From: Tetrahymena elliotti 4EA
Taxonomy: Eukaryota > Ciliophora > Oligohymenophorea > Hymenostomatida > Tetrahymenidae
DNA length: 64,000 nt
Assembly (NCBI GenBank): GCA_000231825.2
Contig: JH720293.1
Span: 3,337,872 to 3,401,871 of the forward strand
Direction: 5' to 3'
Shown in pieces: positions 52,752 through 64,000 of this stretch. A program made the position numbers and the translations under genes. The notes beneath the pieces were generated by a model, which saw only the letters and a list, made by a program, of their open reading frames with translations, did not search any database and was not told where the DNA came from. Every line of letters begins with the position of its first letter. Positions within the stretch are counted from its first letter, which is position 1.

Positions 52752-54344
52752 ATGCATTCCTCAGTTCATACTGTAGATTCTATATAATCTTAAAGAATTG
52801 TGCATGATTAGATTAATTCTTCTCATTCTAAGTAGTAATTCTCCTTCCCTAAATAAGAAAGATTTTTAAATAGCAAAAAAAGTTACTGCAAATCTGCATC
52901 ATATCAATTAGGTAGTTAATTAAATAAAAGGTCAACAGGGCTTGGATTTGGCTATAAAAGTGATTTTACTAAAGGTGATTTAGAAAAACCAGGTCCTGAT
53001 AGATACTCAGTGGTCAGTATTTTTGAAGTAGAAAATTCAAAGAAAAAAGGGTTCACATTTAGTCTTGGTAGAGAAGTAAATAAAAAATGACTTATTTTGT
53101 GAGATAATTTAAAAATAGTAGAATATATTAAATGGATTTTTTTTATTTTAAATTCAATTATTAATTATTGAAATCAAAATCTCTCATATTTAAAAATAGA
53201 ATATTTATTCTTTTTAAATACCCAAATAATTTATGAGCAATAATCAAAAGAAAGTATACCTTTTAAATAAATAAAAAAATAATTGGAAGTATTAAATGGA
53301 GATTTTATAAAATATTTTTTAATAAAAAGAAAATAAAATTTAGATAAGTATTACCTAAGAAACTCACTCCTGGTCCTGGATACTATAATATTGACGACTC
53401 AACAAAATCAAGAAAATATTTATATTCCATGGGACAAAGGACAGTTTATCCATGTAAAATAAATATGAAAAATGTTTATTTTTAATAAGAATAAATAAAA
53501 TTTTATTAGTTTCTATCTCTACTTCAAAGCATGTTCCTGGGCCAGATGCTTATGATATTGAGGGAATGAACAAGACAGGAAGCTATTTTGTTTCTAAGTA
53601 TTCTGGTAGCAAGGCTTCAGTTTTTGCTCCTCCAACTAGTACTAGGTTTTCTTACATGAATAGAAGTACATCTTTAATTATAAATTCACAGAAATAAAAT
53701 AATTTTTTACTTAAATAGATAAATATATTCCAGGACCTGGTGCTTATAATTTTGAAGCATTTACTTAAATAGGAAAATATCAAAATTCTAAATTACGTTC
53801 AGTTGCTGGAGGAAGATTTTCTTAGGAAGGAAGATAAAACTATGTGAACAAAGATGCAGTTCTGAGTAAAAATTTATTTTTTTAGATTTTTTAGAGATGT
53901 TTTGGATTTATTTAAGGTATTTTATCAAATAATATTCTAAAATGAAAAGGATAAAATCAAGATTAATTCTCATTAAATGTAAAAAAGAAAATATGGGAAA
54001 GTAATAAGGTTTTTTTTCAAAATTTAGAAATATTGCTTTCTACTTAAATCAATAAATAATAGTAGTTTATTTTAATATTCAATATTTCATTTAAAGGCCC
54101 TGGACCTGGAGCTTACAGAGTTCTTTCAGAGTTTGGAGATACAGATTTTCCTCCCATTAATGGTAGTCCTAAAGCGATGAATAAAACATCTAAGACTTAA
54201 TCACTTTCCTCTTTTAAACATTCTTCTTCAACAAAAGCTAATCCTTAGTTTTCAGAGTAAAAGGGATCTTAAAAAAATTTGAAAACTTAGGCATCGAACT
54301 AGAGTGGACCATATAAATAAAAGAGCTAAGAAAATCAGGCTTGA
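52752..54344 (+). CDS. STPGR (SHIPPO/ODF3-like) repeat protein, 322 aa, 5 exons
   Basis: Exons 52752-53075, 53360-53453, 53510-53665, 53719-53865 and 54097-54344 keep phase. After a Ser/Gln-rich N-terminus of about 60 residues, five Pro-Gly repeats follow: KPGPDRYSV, TPGPGYYNI, VPGPDAYDI, IPGPGAYNF and SPGPGAYRV. Each is preceded by a basic/aromatic stretch such as FTFSLGRE, YSMGQRTVY or RSVAGGRFS. This is the STPGR/SHIPPO repeat of ODF3/CIMAP proteins, which bind axonemal or other microtubules. A cilia or cortical microtubule role is therefore inferred. The C-terminal 80 residues are Ser/Lys/Gln-rich and disordered. Exon boundaries coincide with repeat boundaries, one repeat per exon. First and second intron ends are the least certain. 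Confidence 0.85.
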
Positions 54345-55387
54345 TCATTAATTTGAAATGCATGACATAAATGAAAAAACAATATGAGAATAAAATAAAA
54401 ATGCAAGAAATAGGAATGATATTTGTATTTCTTTACCAAAATAGATTATAAAATCAAGTTTCAAAAAAGCAATTATTTATTTATTAGTAATTATTACATC
54501 TGATTGTCTTCATTTTATTCAATTCTTCTTCTCTTATTTACAATTCTTAATAATAAATTTTTCAAATTTGTGGTTGTTATTTTATAGATGACAATGGAAG
54601 GGATTTTATCCAAAAAAATAGAAACATTATTAGAAATCAGTTTAAATTGAGTTATGAATATCTAAGATCTAAATTGTTTACAAATTTAACATAATTGTTT
54701 AAAAAGCTAAAAAATGCTTTGAAAGATTCTTCAAAAATTCAAAATAAAATTAATTTTTTTTCACTGTTTCTATTTTATTTTGAGTAATTATAATATTTTA
54801 AATAATCATTCACAAGGTTTATTTTTGAAATAGAGATTATTATCCATTTTCGTACCTTGATATTTGAAAATTTTTACAAAAAAGTTGTTAAAATCCTTAT
54901 TAGTAATTGTTAATACTATATTTGACCTATTTAAAAATAATCCTTGAAAATAAATAAATAAATGGGGTTTGAGAATTAAAATTAGTTTATTGAAAACTAT
55001 CAAACATGTATCTGCCTAATTTACTTTAATGTTGAGGAAGAAGTGTTTTCTTTTTTCTTAGCGCAGGTTGCGTTTCAGTAAAAAGTAAAAAAATTTGAAT
55101 TTTTAATTGAAGAGAAAAAATTTTTAAAAAAGATACCATAATAGATACTAAGTTCCGATTAAAAGGGAAATTTAAAAAATAGTTGAAATTATGTTATAAA
55201 TAATTACAAAATTGAAGATACTGTATCTATCTTTCTTAAATTCATATTTTTTATTATTTTTTGATAACAAATAAAGAAATCTGATGAACTAATCTTTTTG
55301 ATTTACATAATTATTATAATCAAAAAAATATTAAAAAGTTTGCTAAAACCTTAGCGATTACAAAATAATAACACATAGAACATAAAA
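54345..55387. other. AT-rich intergenic DNA
   Basis: About 1 kb between co-oriented genes. The minus-strand open frame 54806-55003 has random AT-driven composition and no support. Confidence 0.6.
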
Positions 55388-57718
55388 ATGGACGCTGAGT
55401 TTGATTTTAAAGATCAACAACCATTCCCCTACTTTCCCTATGCAAGTAATTAACTAAGCTATTTTAATAGCTCACCTTTTGGAAAATTTAATTATTACCC
55501 ACGAAGTCCTGCCTACTTCATGAATAATACTGCTAATTCTTATCGCTAAAAGAAGAGTCTTGGAAGTCATAACGGTAATGCCTTACACTAAAACAATCAA
55601 TCCATATAAAACCCCTATCAAAATGGGAGCAACATTTCTCAATTCATTCATAAAGACAATAAATTTGATGACCCTAATAAGGCCATCTCCAATTTTGAAA
55701 ATTGCATCTAAGAAGACTAAGACAGACCTATGAACGAAAATAATTTTGGTTATCAGTTACAGAACTATACTCCTTACAATAAGAAAAGTTTCAGTGAATT
55801 TAATAATGATTACTCGTACCATGAAATATAAAATAAAAATATTATTTTAAATAACAATAACAACAGTAGTTATAATAATGCTAGTAATAGCAGTAATAAC
55901 AATAATAACTATAACATTTATAACCATAATAGTAACTTTATGTAAAGCATGAGCAGTAATAATAATAATAAACTATAAAACTCAATTCCAGATAAAATTA
56001 CTAAAAATGAAATTAATTTTATTTCAAATTAACAACCATAAAAGACAACTCGTGGAAGAGGGCGTCCTAAAAAGAATTCACAGTTACCTTAAACTGTAAA
56101 AAAAATAAAAGCTAGAGGCTGTATTATTAAAAAAAGAAAGCAGATTGTCAGTAGCTCTTCTGATATTGAAGATGAAATATAAGAAGAGTATTTAAAAGAA
56201 GTGTAAGAAGATAGCAGTGATTTAAAAAACTCTGAAAAATATAAGAGCTCAATTGACTCAATGAAAGCTGAAGAGGAATCTCTTGTTTCAAGTTATTAAT
56301 CTAAATCTAAATCAAAAACAAAACAAAATTAATAATATTAGATTACAACTAGAAAATCTAGTAAAACCAACAAAAATGAATAATAGCTTACTAAAATAAC
56401 TAAAAATGAAAATAAAGAGAAAAGTAGCAAAAGATTAGATTCTAGAGAAAGAGAATTCAATAGAGATGGGTCTCAAAGTAAATTATAAAATATATAATAA
56501 ATAAGTAATATGATAATTTAAGGAGGTAAATAATTTGGATCGCCCGGAAGTGTAAAATAAATAAAAGAAAAATTTATTTAGTAAAGAAACAAGCAGATGT
56601 TTCCTAACCTAGCAGAAGATAACATAAACTTCTTCCCTCTTCTGCTAAGACCAAATTAGCTTTAATAAAAATATTAAAATAAAAAAAAATTTATAAAAAG
56701 AGAAAATAAAAATATGAATTAGTAAATTGTAAGTTCATCTGAGATTACATATTTGAATGAATCTAATTAAAATCAAAAAAATACATCAAAGAAATTATCA
56801 GAATAAAATAATAAATTAAAGCAAAATAGTAAATCAAATTCACATGAAAACAATATCCAACAGAAACTTTCTGAGTAATAAAATTAAGATTAGGAGCAAA
56901 AGTAGTAACACAAATCAGACATTCAATAAGAAAAAAGCGAAAATGAAGGGTTGTAAGAAAAAACAACAAATTCTCACTCAAGTTCAACTCAGAATGAAGC
57001 TAGAGATATATCGCTAGACAGAAAGGAGTCTCCTAAATAATAAAATTTTGATCCCTAACTTGATAACATAAGCTAAAATGATGAATTGGCGAACAGGAGC
57101 ACTACATTAAATTCAATAATCCAAAGCTCCTCTTTGAAGAATTTAAATAAAAAATACCTTCATTCTACAAAAATCTCCTAAAAGATGAATAGATACTCCA
57201 ACATTAATAAGAAAGGAGCAAAAAACTCCCAGATAGTTCTGAAAAAAAAACTTATCAAAAAATACAATAATAGAAATCAATTTAAACAAAATTAATAACA
57301 CTTGAATTCATAAAAAATGCCTCTAAATGGTTTTCCTTTTAATGCAAATTTCTAATTTTTAATTAATCAAATTAGAACTTTAAATTAGAATTCCAAGTTA
57401 CAGCCAATAAATTTTGGAGAATAAGAGGAGTACGAAAAAAAATATGAAAATGAAATTAATATTATTGAAAAATAAAGTTTTCTTTATTTAAGTATTGGCA
57501 AACAGCTCTAGCAATTAGCTTCCGTCTTAAAATAAAAATACCATAATTATTTTTTCTAAAGACAGATAAGTATGTCATAGAAGTTAGTTAGAGAGGAAAG
57601 AGGAATTTCTCATAAGCCACAAAGCATAAATAATAACAAAAATTTTGTTCATCCTAATAATTTTTATCAAATCTTACCATCTCATCTAATAAATGGATCT
57701 TTTGTAAAATAAGAATGA
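55388..57718 (+). CDS. AT-hook protein, Asn/Ser/Lys-rich (776 aa)
   Basis: Single long exon, ATG 55388 to TGA 57716-57718. Near residues 220-232 is TTRGRGRPKKNSQ, a canonical AT-hook (Arg-Gly-Arg-Pro core) that binds the minor groove of AT-rich DNA. A second basic stretch, RGCIIKKRKQIV, follows. The N-terminal 200 residues are Asn/Tyr/Ser-rich (prion-like). After the hook come an acidic patch (SSSDIEDEIQEE) and long Lys/Ser/Asn disorder with SP sites (SLDRKESPKQ; FGSPGSVKQIKE). The last 120 residues are more ordered (GEQEEYEKKYENEINIIEKQ then FLYLSIGKQLQQLASVLKQK), possibly a dimerising helix. A nuclear chromatin or transcription role is inferred from the hook alone; no zinc finger, bromodomain or enzyme domain is seen. 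Confidence 0.8.
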
Positions 57719-58538
57719 AAAGCTCTGAATAAAGCCACAACATATATACATATACACAAAAACAAAAAAATACTTTTTCTTAAACTTAAAATCACCTATA
57801 AACTTAAATCGAGTTAAATTACTCAACAATAATGCTGTCTGTCAACATAAAATTAAAAAATAATAACCAAAATTTTCATTAACTGTAATCAAAATATGAT
57901 ATATTCTGTTATTTATCTAATAATAATATAAAATATTATTTAGCTGCTAAACTTTATCTTTTTGTGTTAAATTTTCCCTATTTTACTATTACACACCAAA
58001 ATACAATTTACAATTCTAATATTTAATAATAGCATTTCACCTAATTGGAAACGGTAATTAAATTATCAAAAAATAAATCTAAATAAACTATTCATCTTTG
58101 AATAACTTAAGATTAACGTTTGTGAAATTCAAAATAAAGTTTTTTGAAAAACTGATTAGGAAATTTTACATCTAATTCAACTACACATTTAGAAAAAAAT
58201 TTTATAATCTAAAATATTTCTAAAATTTATTATGATATTAAAAATAACTCTTATGTAAAATATATTTAAATTACCTAATAATCACATTATTAAAATTATG
58301 GTAAAAATTTTAACTACCTGTTTAAAAAAACTTAAAGATTTTATCATACATAATTAATATTTATGGTCATGTAGAAAATATTTAACAATATCAAATATAT
58401 TCTTATTTATTAATTAAAGTTTATTGTTTAATTTAATAATTTAATTTTTGAAGTTTTTTAACAACCATTACTTATTTTAAGAGAGATATTTACATTAGAA
58501 AATAAATTTTCATTAATTTTAAAAAGGAGATTTATTTA
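57719..58538. other. Intergenic DNA between convergent genes
   Basis: About 800 bases of A/T-rich 3' flank between converging genes. No gene seen. Confidence 0.6.
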
Positions 58539-61500
58539 TCAAGAAAATTATGGTGCAGGAGTTGTAGGTAGAGACCCATTTTTTTTGATTGTATAATTTT
58601 AAGATTTAATTTGAGTTAGAATTTCTTTTTATCTTTATTAGATTTCTTTCTATGTTTTGGATGAGCCTTAAATTGGTGTTTTAGAGAATTTTTCATTTAT
58701 TTAGCCTAACTCATTATTAGTTTCAATATAAATATCATATGGAAGATCATAGTTATTTGTTTATGCTGGGTTATTATATAAATGATCTTCAGAGATATTT
58801 TATTCTAAAAAAGATTACTATAGATCACTAGTATTATATAATGCATATTAATTACTTAATTATTCATATTCTTAAATTTTTTTTTTGTAAAACTTTTTAT
58901 ATTTCCTAAGATTATTTTTCACAGCAGTAGAATTCTAGACTTAATACGGTCTAATTTAGTCTTATGAACTAGCTTTTGCTTGGTTTTTACTATAGAGAAT
59001 TTCATTCTTATGGACATGCTTTAATTTTCTTTTAATGTAATTATAAAACAGCATTAGAGATGTTTAAGAATTATGCTCAAACTTTGTATTGAAAAGATAA
59101 GGATTTAAATCCTTTCCTTCCTCTAATTTATTCATTTATAATTTGATTTTCTAATCAGCTTCTCTTGCGAATTCATCTTCTGGATAAATATACTTTTAAA
59201 CATATGATTTTCTTAGCTCAGATTATGAAATTTCTTTACCTTAAGAAGCTTTATTAGAAAACTATTGTAAATGATTTAAGATATTTTTTTTTGCAAATAT
59301 TTGATTTTCAATATATTCATCACCATCCAATATTCCCTCTTCTTCTTAAACACATTTTTTTATGAAATGAAAATTATTGCTTAATTTAAACTAAGGATTA
59401 ACTATTAAATTTTCAAACTCTTATTTCATTTTCATTTCACTCAAGGATTTCTCATTTTTAGAATTAAAATTTGAATGAGTATTATTCCCAAATGGTAATT
59501 AAGGCTTTCTTGTTTAGCTTCCTTTTGTTGTAGGTCTTTTGCTTAAACTAGTGCTTACTTATGAAACATTCATGTTATATGAGTCCATGTTTTTCATAGT
59601 TAAGTAAGATTAAGCTGTTGTATTCATTTATTTTAAATTTCTACAATTCTCTGTATTATATTTTTTTTCATTCAAAAATTCTCTTTAATGGTGAGGTGAT
59701 AATCTTGATTAATTTCTGCTGTTTTTAGTATCTTAAGCTTCATTCATGTTTATTGTTTTTACAGTTTATGATTAAAATATTTAGTTTTACTGTTGTCTAT
59801 TTTAATATCTACTTAATACTTTTATTCTTGCATGAGCTTGACTAGATTATGATCTCTCTTATCCTTTTAGAAATTCTGTAGAATTTTATTCAAACATACT
59901 TAAGTTATTTATATTATCTTGATTATGCTTTGAAATTTCTTGTTTTTATTCTTAATTTTTTAATTTATTCTGCTAAATTCTAAAAGATCTCTCATTAGGA
60001 GCAGACATTCTATTTTAGGCTGATGTTTTTAAGGTTCTCTGTGGCTTTGAAGCAGTAGATAGGGCAGTTCTAGCTTATAAAATATTTTCATTCATTTGAT
60101 TGATCTACATTGATGTGTTTTAAGAAATATCTTAATCTTAAACTTTTGGTGCAGGTACGTTAGATGAATACTAAAAAGATTTACTTTTATCTTTTTATTT
60201 ATATCTATGATTACTCTTTTAGGTTTATAAGTTTATTTATCCAAAATCTTATTTAGATTTATTTTAAGTGCTTTTAATAGGTATTTTTAATTAAATGTAT
60301 TAATTTGTTATAGAATTAAGTTTTTCATCAACTAAAGAACCTCCACTTTTTTATCTTAGATTTTTTATTGGAATATTATTGTTTCTTTGAAGATCACTTT
60401 TATTAACAGGATACTTAAATTCATCACCAAGCTTTTTTTGTTGAGAATTCTTATTTGAATGCTAAACACTTAGATTGCTAATAATTAAATTATTGGAAAA
60501 TGAAACTGTATCATTACTTTCATTTGGATTAATCTAAATATCTCTCTTGGCTTAATTAACATTTAAATGATCAGAGTATTTAGATGACTATACTGTGACT
60601 GCTTTTTAATTATTAATGCTTGTTTAAGAAGGTATTTAAATTTTTAAATGACTGTATTCAGTATTTGACATGATAATGTCTTTTTTCCAAATAATATCTT
60701 CTTCTTTTATATCTTTAGGATCTAAAGTAGTTGCTTATTTTTTTGGATTTTTAACTTAGTTATCAGCTGCGATATTATTTGCGATTTCAGTTTAATCATT
60801 GTTTTCCCCCTCTATAAAGCATGACAAAGATCTTCTTTTCATCTTTAAAGATTTAGCATCCTAAATTTATTTTTAATTGTAATACTGAATGAGATCATTA
60901 GTTTTTTCTTAACTATCAACTATTTCTTCCTTCTATGTTTATTTGATTTATTGTGTATTGTTTGGAGTACTTCCATTAACAGTAATGCTTATATTTGTTT
61001 TTAAAAGCTAGCTGATATCTTAATTATTATTTGGCCTTTTTCTCTTAATTGATTTTTGAGAATTCATAGTTTTCAAAGATTTATTTTATTCATTAGCAGC
61101 ACTTTATTCAGATGCTAAAAACATATTATTTACCATAATGTCTACTTACTATTTTTTAGGTGTAGCTTTTTATTAATATGGATACCTTTATAACATATCA
61201 TCTAGCTTTGCTACTTTAGAGAATCTAGGTGGTACTTAAATGTTAGAGCTGTTACCCTCTTTGTGAGTATTACTCATCTTTTGATTTAAAATTGAATGAC
61301 CATTACTTGTTTAAATATTTTAGCTATTTTTTAATGGGGTTTACTGTAACTTAGGAGATAAACTTCTATTAGTTTATCTATTATTGTTAACAGAACTTGC
61401 GTTTTCTTAGTTAACTTAATGATTAAAGCTTTACTGAGTTAGAAAATACTTACTATTGTTTAAATCATTTGTAACTTTGTTTACTGTAACAATTTAAGTA

Positions 61501-63854
61501 GACGACATTTGATTGCTGGCTAGAAATGAATTATTACTTATTGCCCTTGCTTTTCTTTATTCTATAATTTCCTAAGCATTTAAGAGGATATTGTATTTTT
61601 CTTCATCATCTAAATATGTGAATATATCTGAAGAATCTAATGGCATATAGATTATTTCAGTTTCTTTTCCATTTACTTAAATAGTTGATGACCTATTTTA
61701 TCCAAGCACTAAATCTTCTAACCCAAAAAAATTTCCTTCATCCAAAATACCGACTTCCTTTCTGTGTTACTCATTAAATTTTAGCTATGAACTTTAAAAT
61801 TTATTCTTATTTTTATGAATGAAGAGCTCATGTGTTTACTCCTCTGCTTATTGCTAAATATCTGCTATTGGATTTTATATTGCTTTATGAATCAATTTCC
61901 CTTACTACTTAAACGAAATTAATGTCTTTCTACTATTTTCTTCTTACTTTAGCTCATTATTATTGTCTTCATCTTAAATATCTATTAGAACTTTAACTTC
62001 TCCTTTTACTATTAGGTAGAGCCCTTTCGATTTATCATTTTAACTATATATAATTTCATTTTTATATGGCTCTATTTTCCTTGACATCAAAGTTAAATTA
62101 TTAATTTATCTGAATGAACATCCTTTAAATAAGTGTTATTTGTTTATAAGATTTTAAATAAATTTTATTTTAGGATCTGATTCATTCAAGCCATAAATTA
62201 GATCTTCAAAATCTTTCATCTCAAAGCTAATTAAAACACATTTATCTGAGGCTGTTATAATCCTTTGAATTTTCGATCTCCCATATTTTAACTTATGCCC
62301 AAATGTGGCTACTCCACTTAAAACTTTAAATCTTTCAATTAATTAAGTCTACTAAGTCTTCCTCTACTTTTTTTAAGAGCTTTATGGTAAATTTGATATT
62401 TTAAGCAATGATTTTTATGAGCCATGTTGATTATTTAATAATTGTGATGCATTCATGCTATTATTATTAGATTATTTTGCTGAATTTAGAAAACTAGACC
62501 TTTTTTTCATAATTGAAGATTAATTAGATTTTTAATTATTTTAAGCAAATAAACTGTTTCCATATTTTTAGTTCTATGATCTTTAGCTGTCAATTTGACT
62601 TGAGATTATGTTTTTAGATCCACTATTACTATATTTGCTTTAACTGCAATTACTAACATTAGAGCCTCTCCTTTTTGAAGCTTACGAATTGCTTCTTATT
62701 TTATTTTACTTTTCAGGATTGGGTATAGAAATTGCTCTTTAGCTTTATATCTTCTTATTTGAACCTATATCTAAAAATTGCTTAAAGTTATCAGCTTATA
62801 AATCACTTTATTGAAATTCTAAATCTTTCTAACTACTTCTCCTTGAATTATGGCTTAATTCACATCTAACACTCTAGTTTTAAGGAGTGTTATCAAGAGG
62901 TTTGCTCACTTAGATGACATAGTTGTTTTATTTTTATTAATTTTAATTATCATCATACTCATTCATTTAATCATCTTAACTTTAAGAGTAATTGTGACTC
63001 TAGTTATATGAAGAATTGCCCCTTCCTCTTATTTCACTATGATGAAAATGTACTTATATATTTCCTTTCTGTGCTGAGACTGAATTTTTTTAGATTTAGA
63101 AATTATTGAATTTGCTTGGTAGAAATCCTTCATTTTCATATTGCTAACGAGGAGAAAAAGATTTTTTAGAATTAGTTCCAAAACTTGAAATTGATATACA
63201 ATCTTCATCTTAATCTGTATCAGAATTTCTTGTATCTAATCTAAATAAAGCACTTTTAGTATCATCAAAATCAATATCATATTCTGATTCTTAACTATTT
63301 AATCTGAAAGCTGCATTTTATAATTAAAACTTTTATTGATTATTATCATCCTGATTAGAAGTTACAAAAACCTAAGATTAGTTTTATGATGACTTGATAT
63401 TATACTTACTTAACAGATTTTGTTTATTTCTTTTCTTGATAGTACCTTCAAATGCAACTGATCCTTTAATAAGTAAAAAGAAGCGCTGCTTATAATTTTC
63501 TTTATTTTCAAAAATGATTGTATTATTTTCATTAATTTCCATAATTTTCCCAGTTTTTAGAAATTATGTGATGAATGATAGTCCTTTGATAGAATAAACA
63601 TATTCAAAAATAGGAAGTTTAGTTAAAATATAGGCAGCATCTTAATAGCTTTATTAGGTAATTTATTCTTTGCTTTGCTTTAAGAGTTTTAACAATTATA
63701 AGCTCTCTGAGGGGTTTATTTGCTTTTTAGGTTTCTAAGTTTATTTGAATTCATCTATTTCTAAAATTTCATCTATTTATGTATTTTAAGTTTCATTAGC
63801 TTAGCTCATTTCTAATTTACTTAAATTGAATTTAGTTAATCTATCATCATACAT
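58539..63854 (-). CDS. Cyclic-nucleotide-binding-domain protein, 1771 aa, single exon
   Basis: The minus strand is open without an in-frame TGA from 63854 to TGA at 58539-58541. The likely start ATG (63852-63854) gives MYDDRLTKFN; an in-frame TGA lies about 100 bases upstream. Residues about 75-140 match the first half of a cNMP domain (KLPIFEYVY, then KQRFFLLIKGSVAFEG). A low-complexity insert of about 350 residues follows, then the second half at about 505-555 (VATFGHKLKYGRSKIQRIIT, CVLISFEMKDFEDLI). A second cNMP domain spans about 565-745: HLFKGCSFRQINNLTLMSRK, KGLYLIVKGEVKVLID, an insert of about 70, then VGILDEGNFFGLEDLVLGQN and RSSTI. The phosphate-binding cassette is degenerate in the first domain (FGHKL, no FGE) and altered in the second. 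The last 1000 residues are Asn/Ser/Gln-rich. No kinase or channel domain is visible. Confidence 0.8.
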
Positions 63855-64000
63855 CAGAGCTATTATTTTTGTCAAATTTTATATCTTTAATCGTTCAAAA
63901 TTTTTAGTTTTTAGACTAAATATAAAGCTGATTAAGAGGATTAATTCCGATCTTCACTTAAAATAATTTTAAGACTGTTCAATAAAATGATTGAGTTTCT
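63855..64000. other. 5' flank of the cNMP-domain gene
   Basis: AT-rich sequence upstream of the putative start. The frame stays open for about 100 bases beyond the ATG, so an additional upstream exon or an earlier start cannot be excluded. Confidence 0.5.

Noticed and set aside
1..64000. tRNA genes, CRISPR arrays, prokaryotic insertion sequences
   Set aside because: None was seen on inspection; the window is eukaryotic (ciliate) and no cloverleaf with a T-loop consensus was noticed.

Overview
The window is ciliate macronuclear-type DNA and is almost certainly from Tetrahymena or a very close relative. Base composition is extremely A+T rich. Real genes read through TAA and TAG and stop only at TGA (nuclear code 6, TAA/TAG = Gln). 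Introns are short, AT-rich and GT...AG. The 120-nt 5S rRNA at 43458-43577 looks like the Tetrahymena 5S rRNA as I remember it. The code change is visible in a conserved enzyme: the Gln beside the catalytic Cys of methylmalonate-semialdehyde dehydrogenase is written TAA. Standard-code ORFs are therefore nearly all shadows. I translated by hand with the ciliate code, so splice sites are inferences from phase, consensus and coding sense.

Layout. 1-2051: 3' part of a coiled-coil protein (+). 2857-8169: three tandem paralogues of an unrecognised family (+). 8582-9793: two-helix membrane protein (+). 10310-12077: coiled-coil protein (-). 13119-15998: multi-exon membrane protein (+). 15999-29713: nearly 14 kb of gene-poor sequence with one clear small gene (21326-21907, -) and one possible gene (22434-22980, -). 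29714-33281: GW/WG-repeat protein with the look of an Argonaute-hook protein (+). 33913-39619: PH domain joined to a CLU/CLUH-type protein with TPRs, 11 exons (+). 40385-43177: unrecognised helical protein (+). 43458-43577: 5S rRNA. 44233-47113: Gln/Asn-rich prion-like protein (+). 48117-50713: methylmalonate-semialdehyde dehydrogenase, 8 exons (-). 52752-54344: STPGR/SHIPPO-repeat protein, one repeat per exon (+). 55388-57718: AT-hook protein (+). 58539-63854: 1771-residue protein with two cyclic-nucleotide-binding modules, the first split by a large insert (-).

There are no operons; genes are separated by 0.3-2 kb of AT-rich DNA. The contents mix housekeeping metabolism (valine/pyrimidine catabolism), mitochondrial biology (CLU family), cytoskeleton or cilia (STPGR repeats, coiled coils), RNA silencing or genome rearrangement (GW-repeat protein), cNMP signalling and lineage-specific unknowns. 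The best candidates for something undescribed are the three-gene tandem family at 2857-8169, the PH-CLU fusion, the split cNMP protein and the GW-repeat protein.
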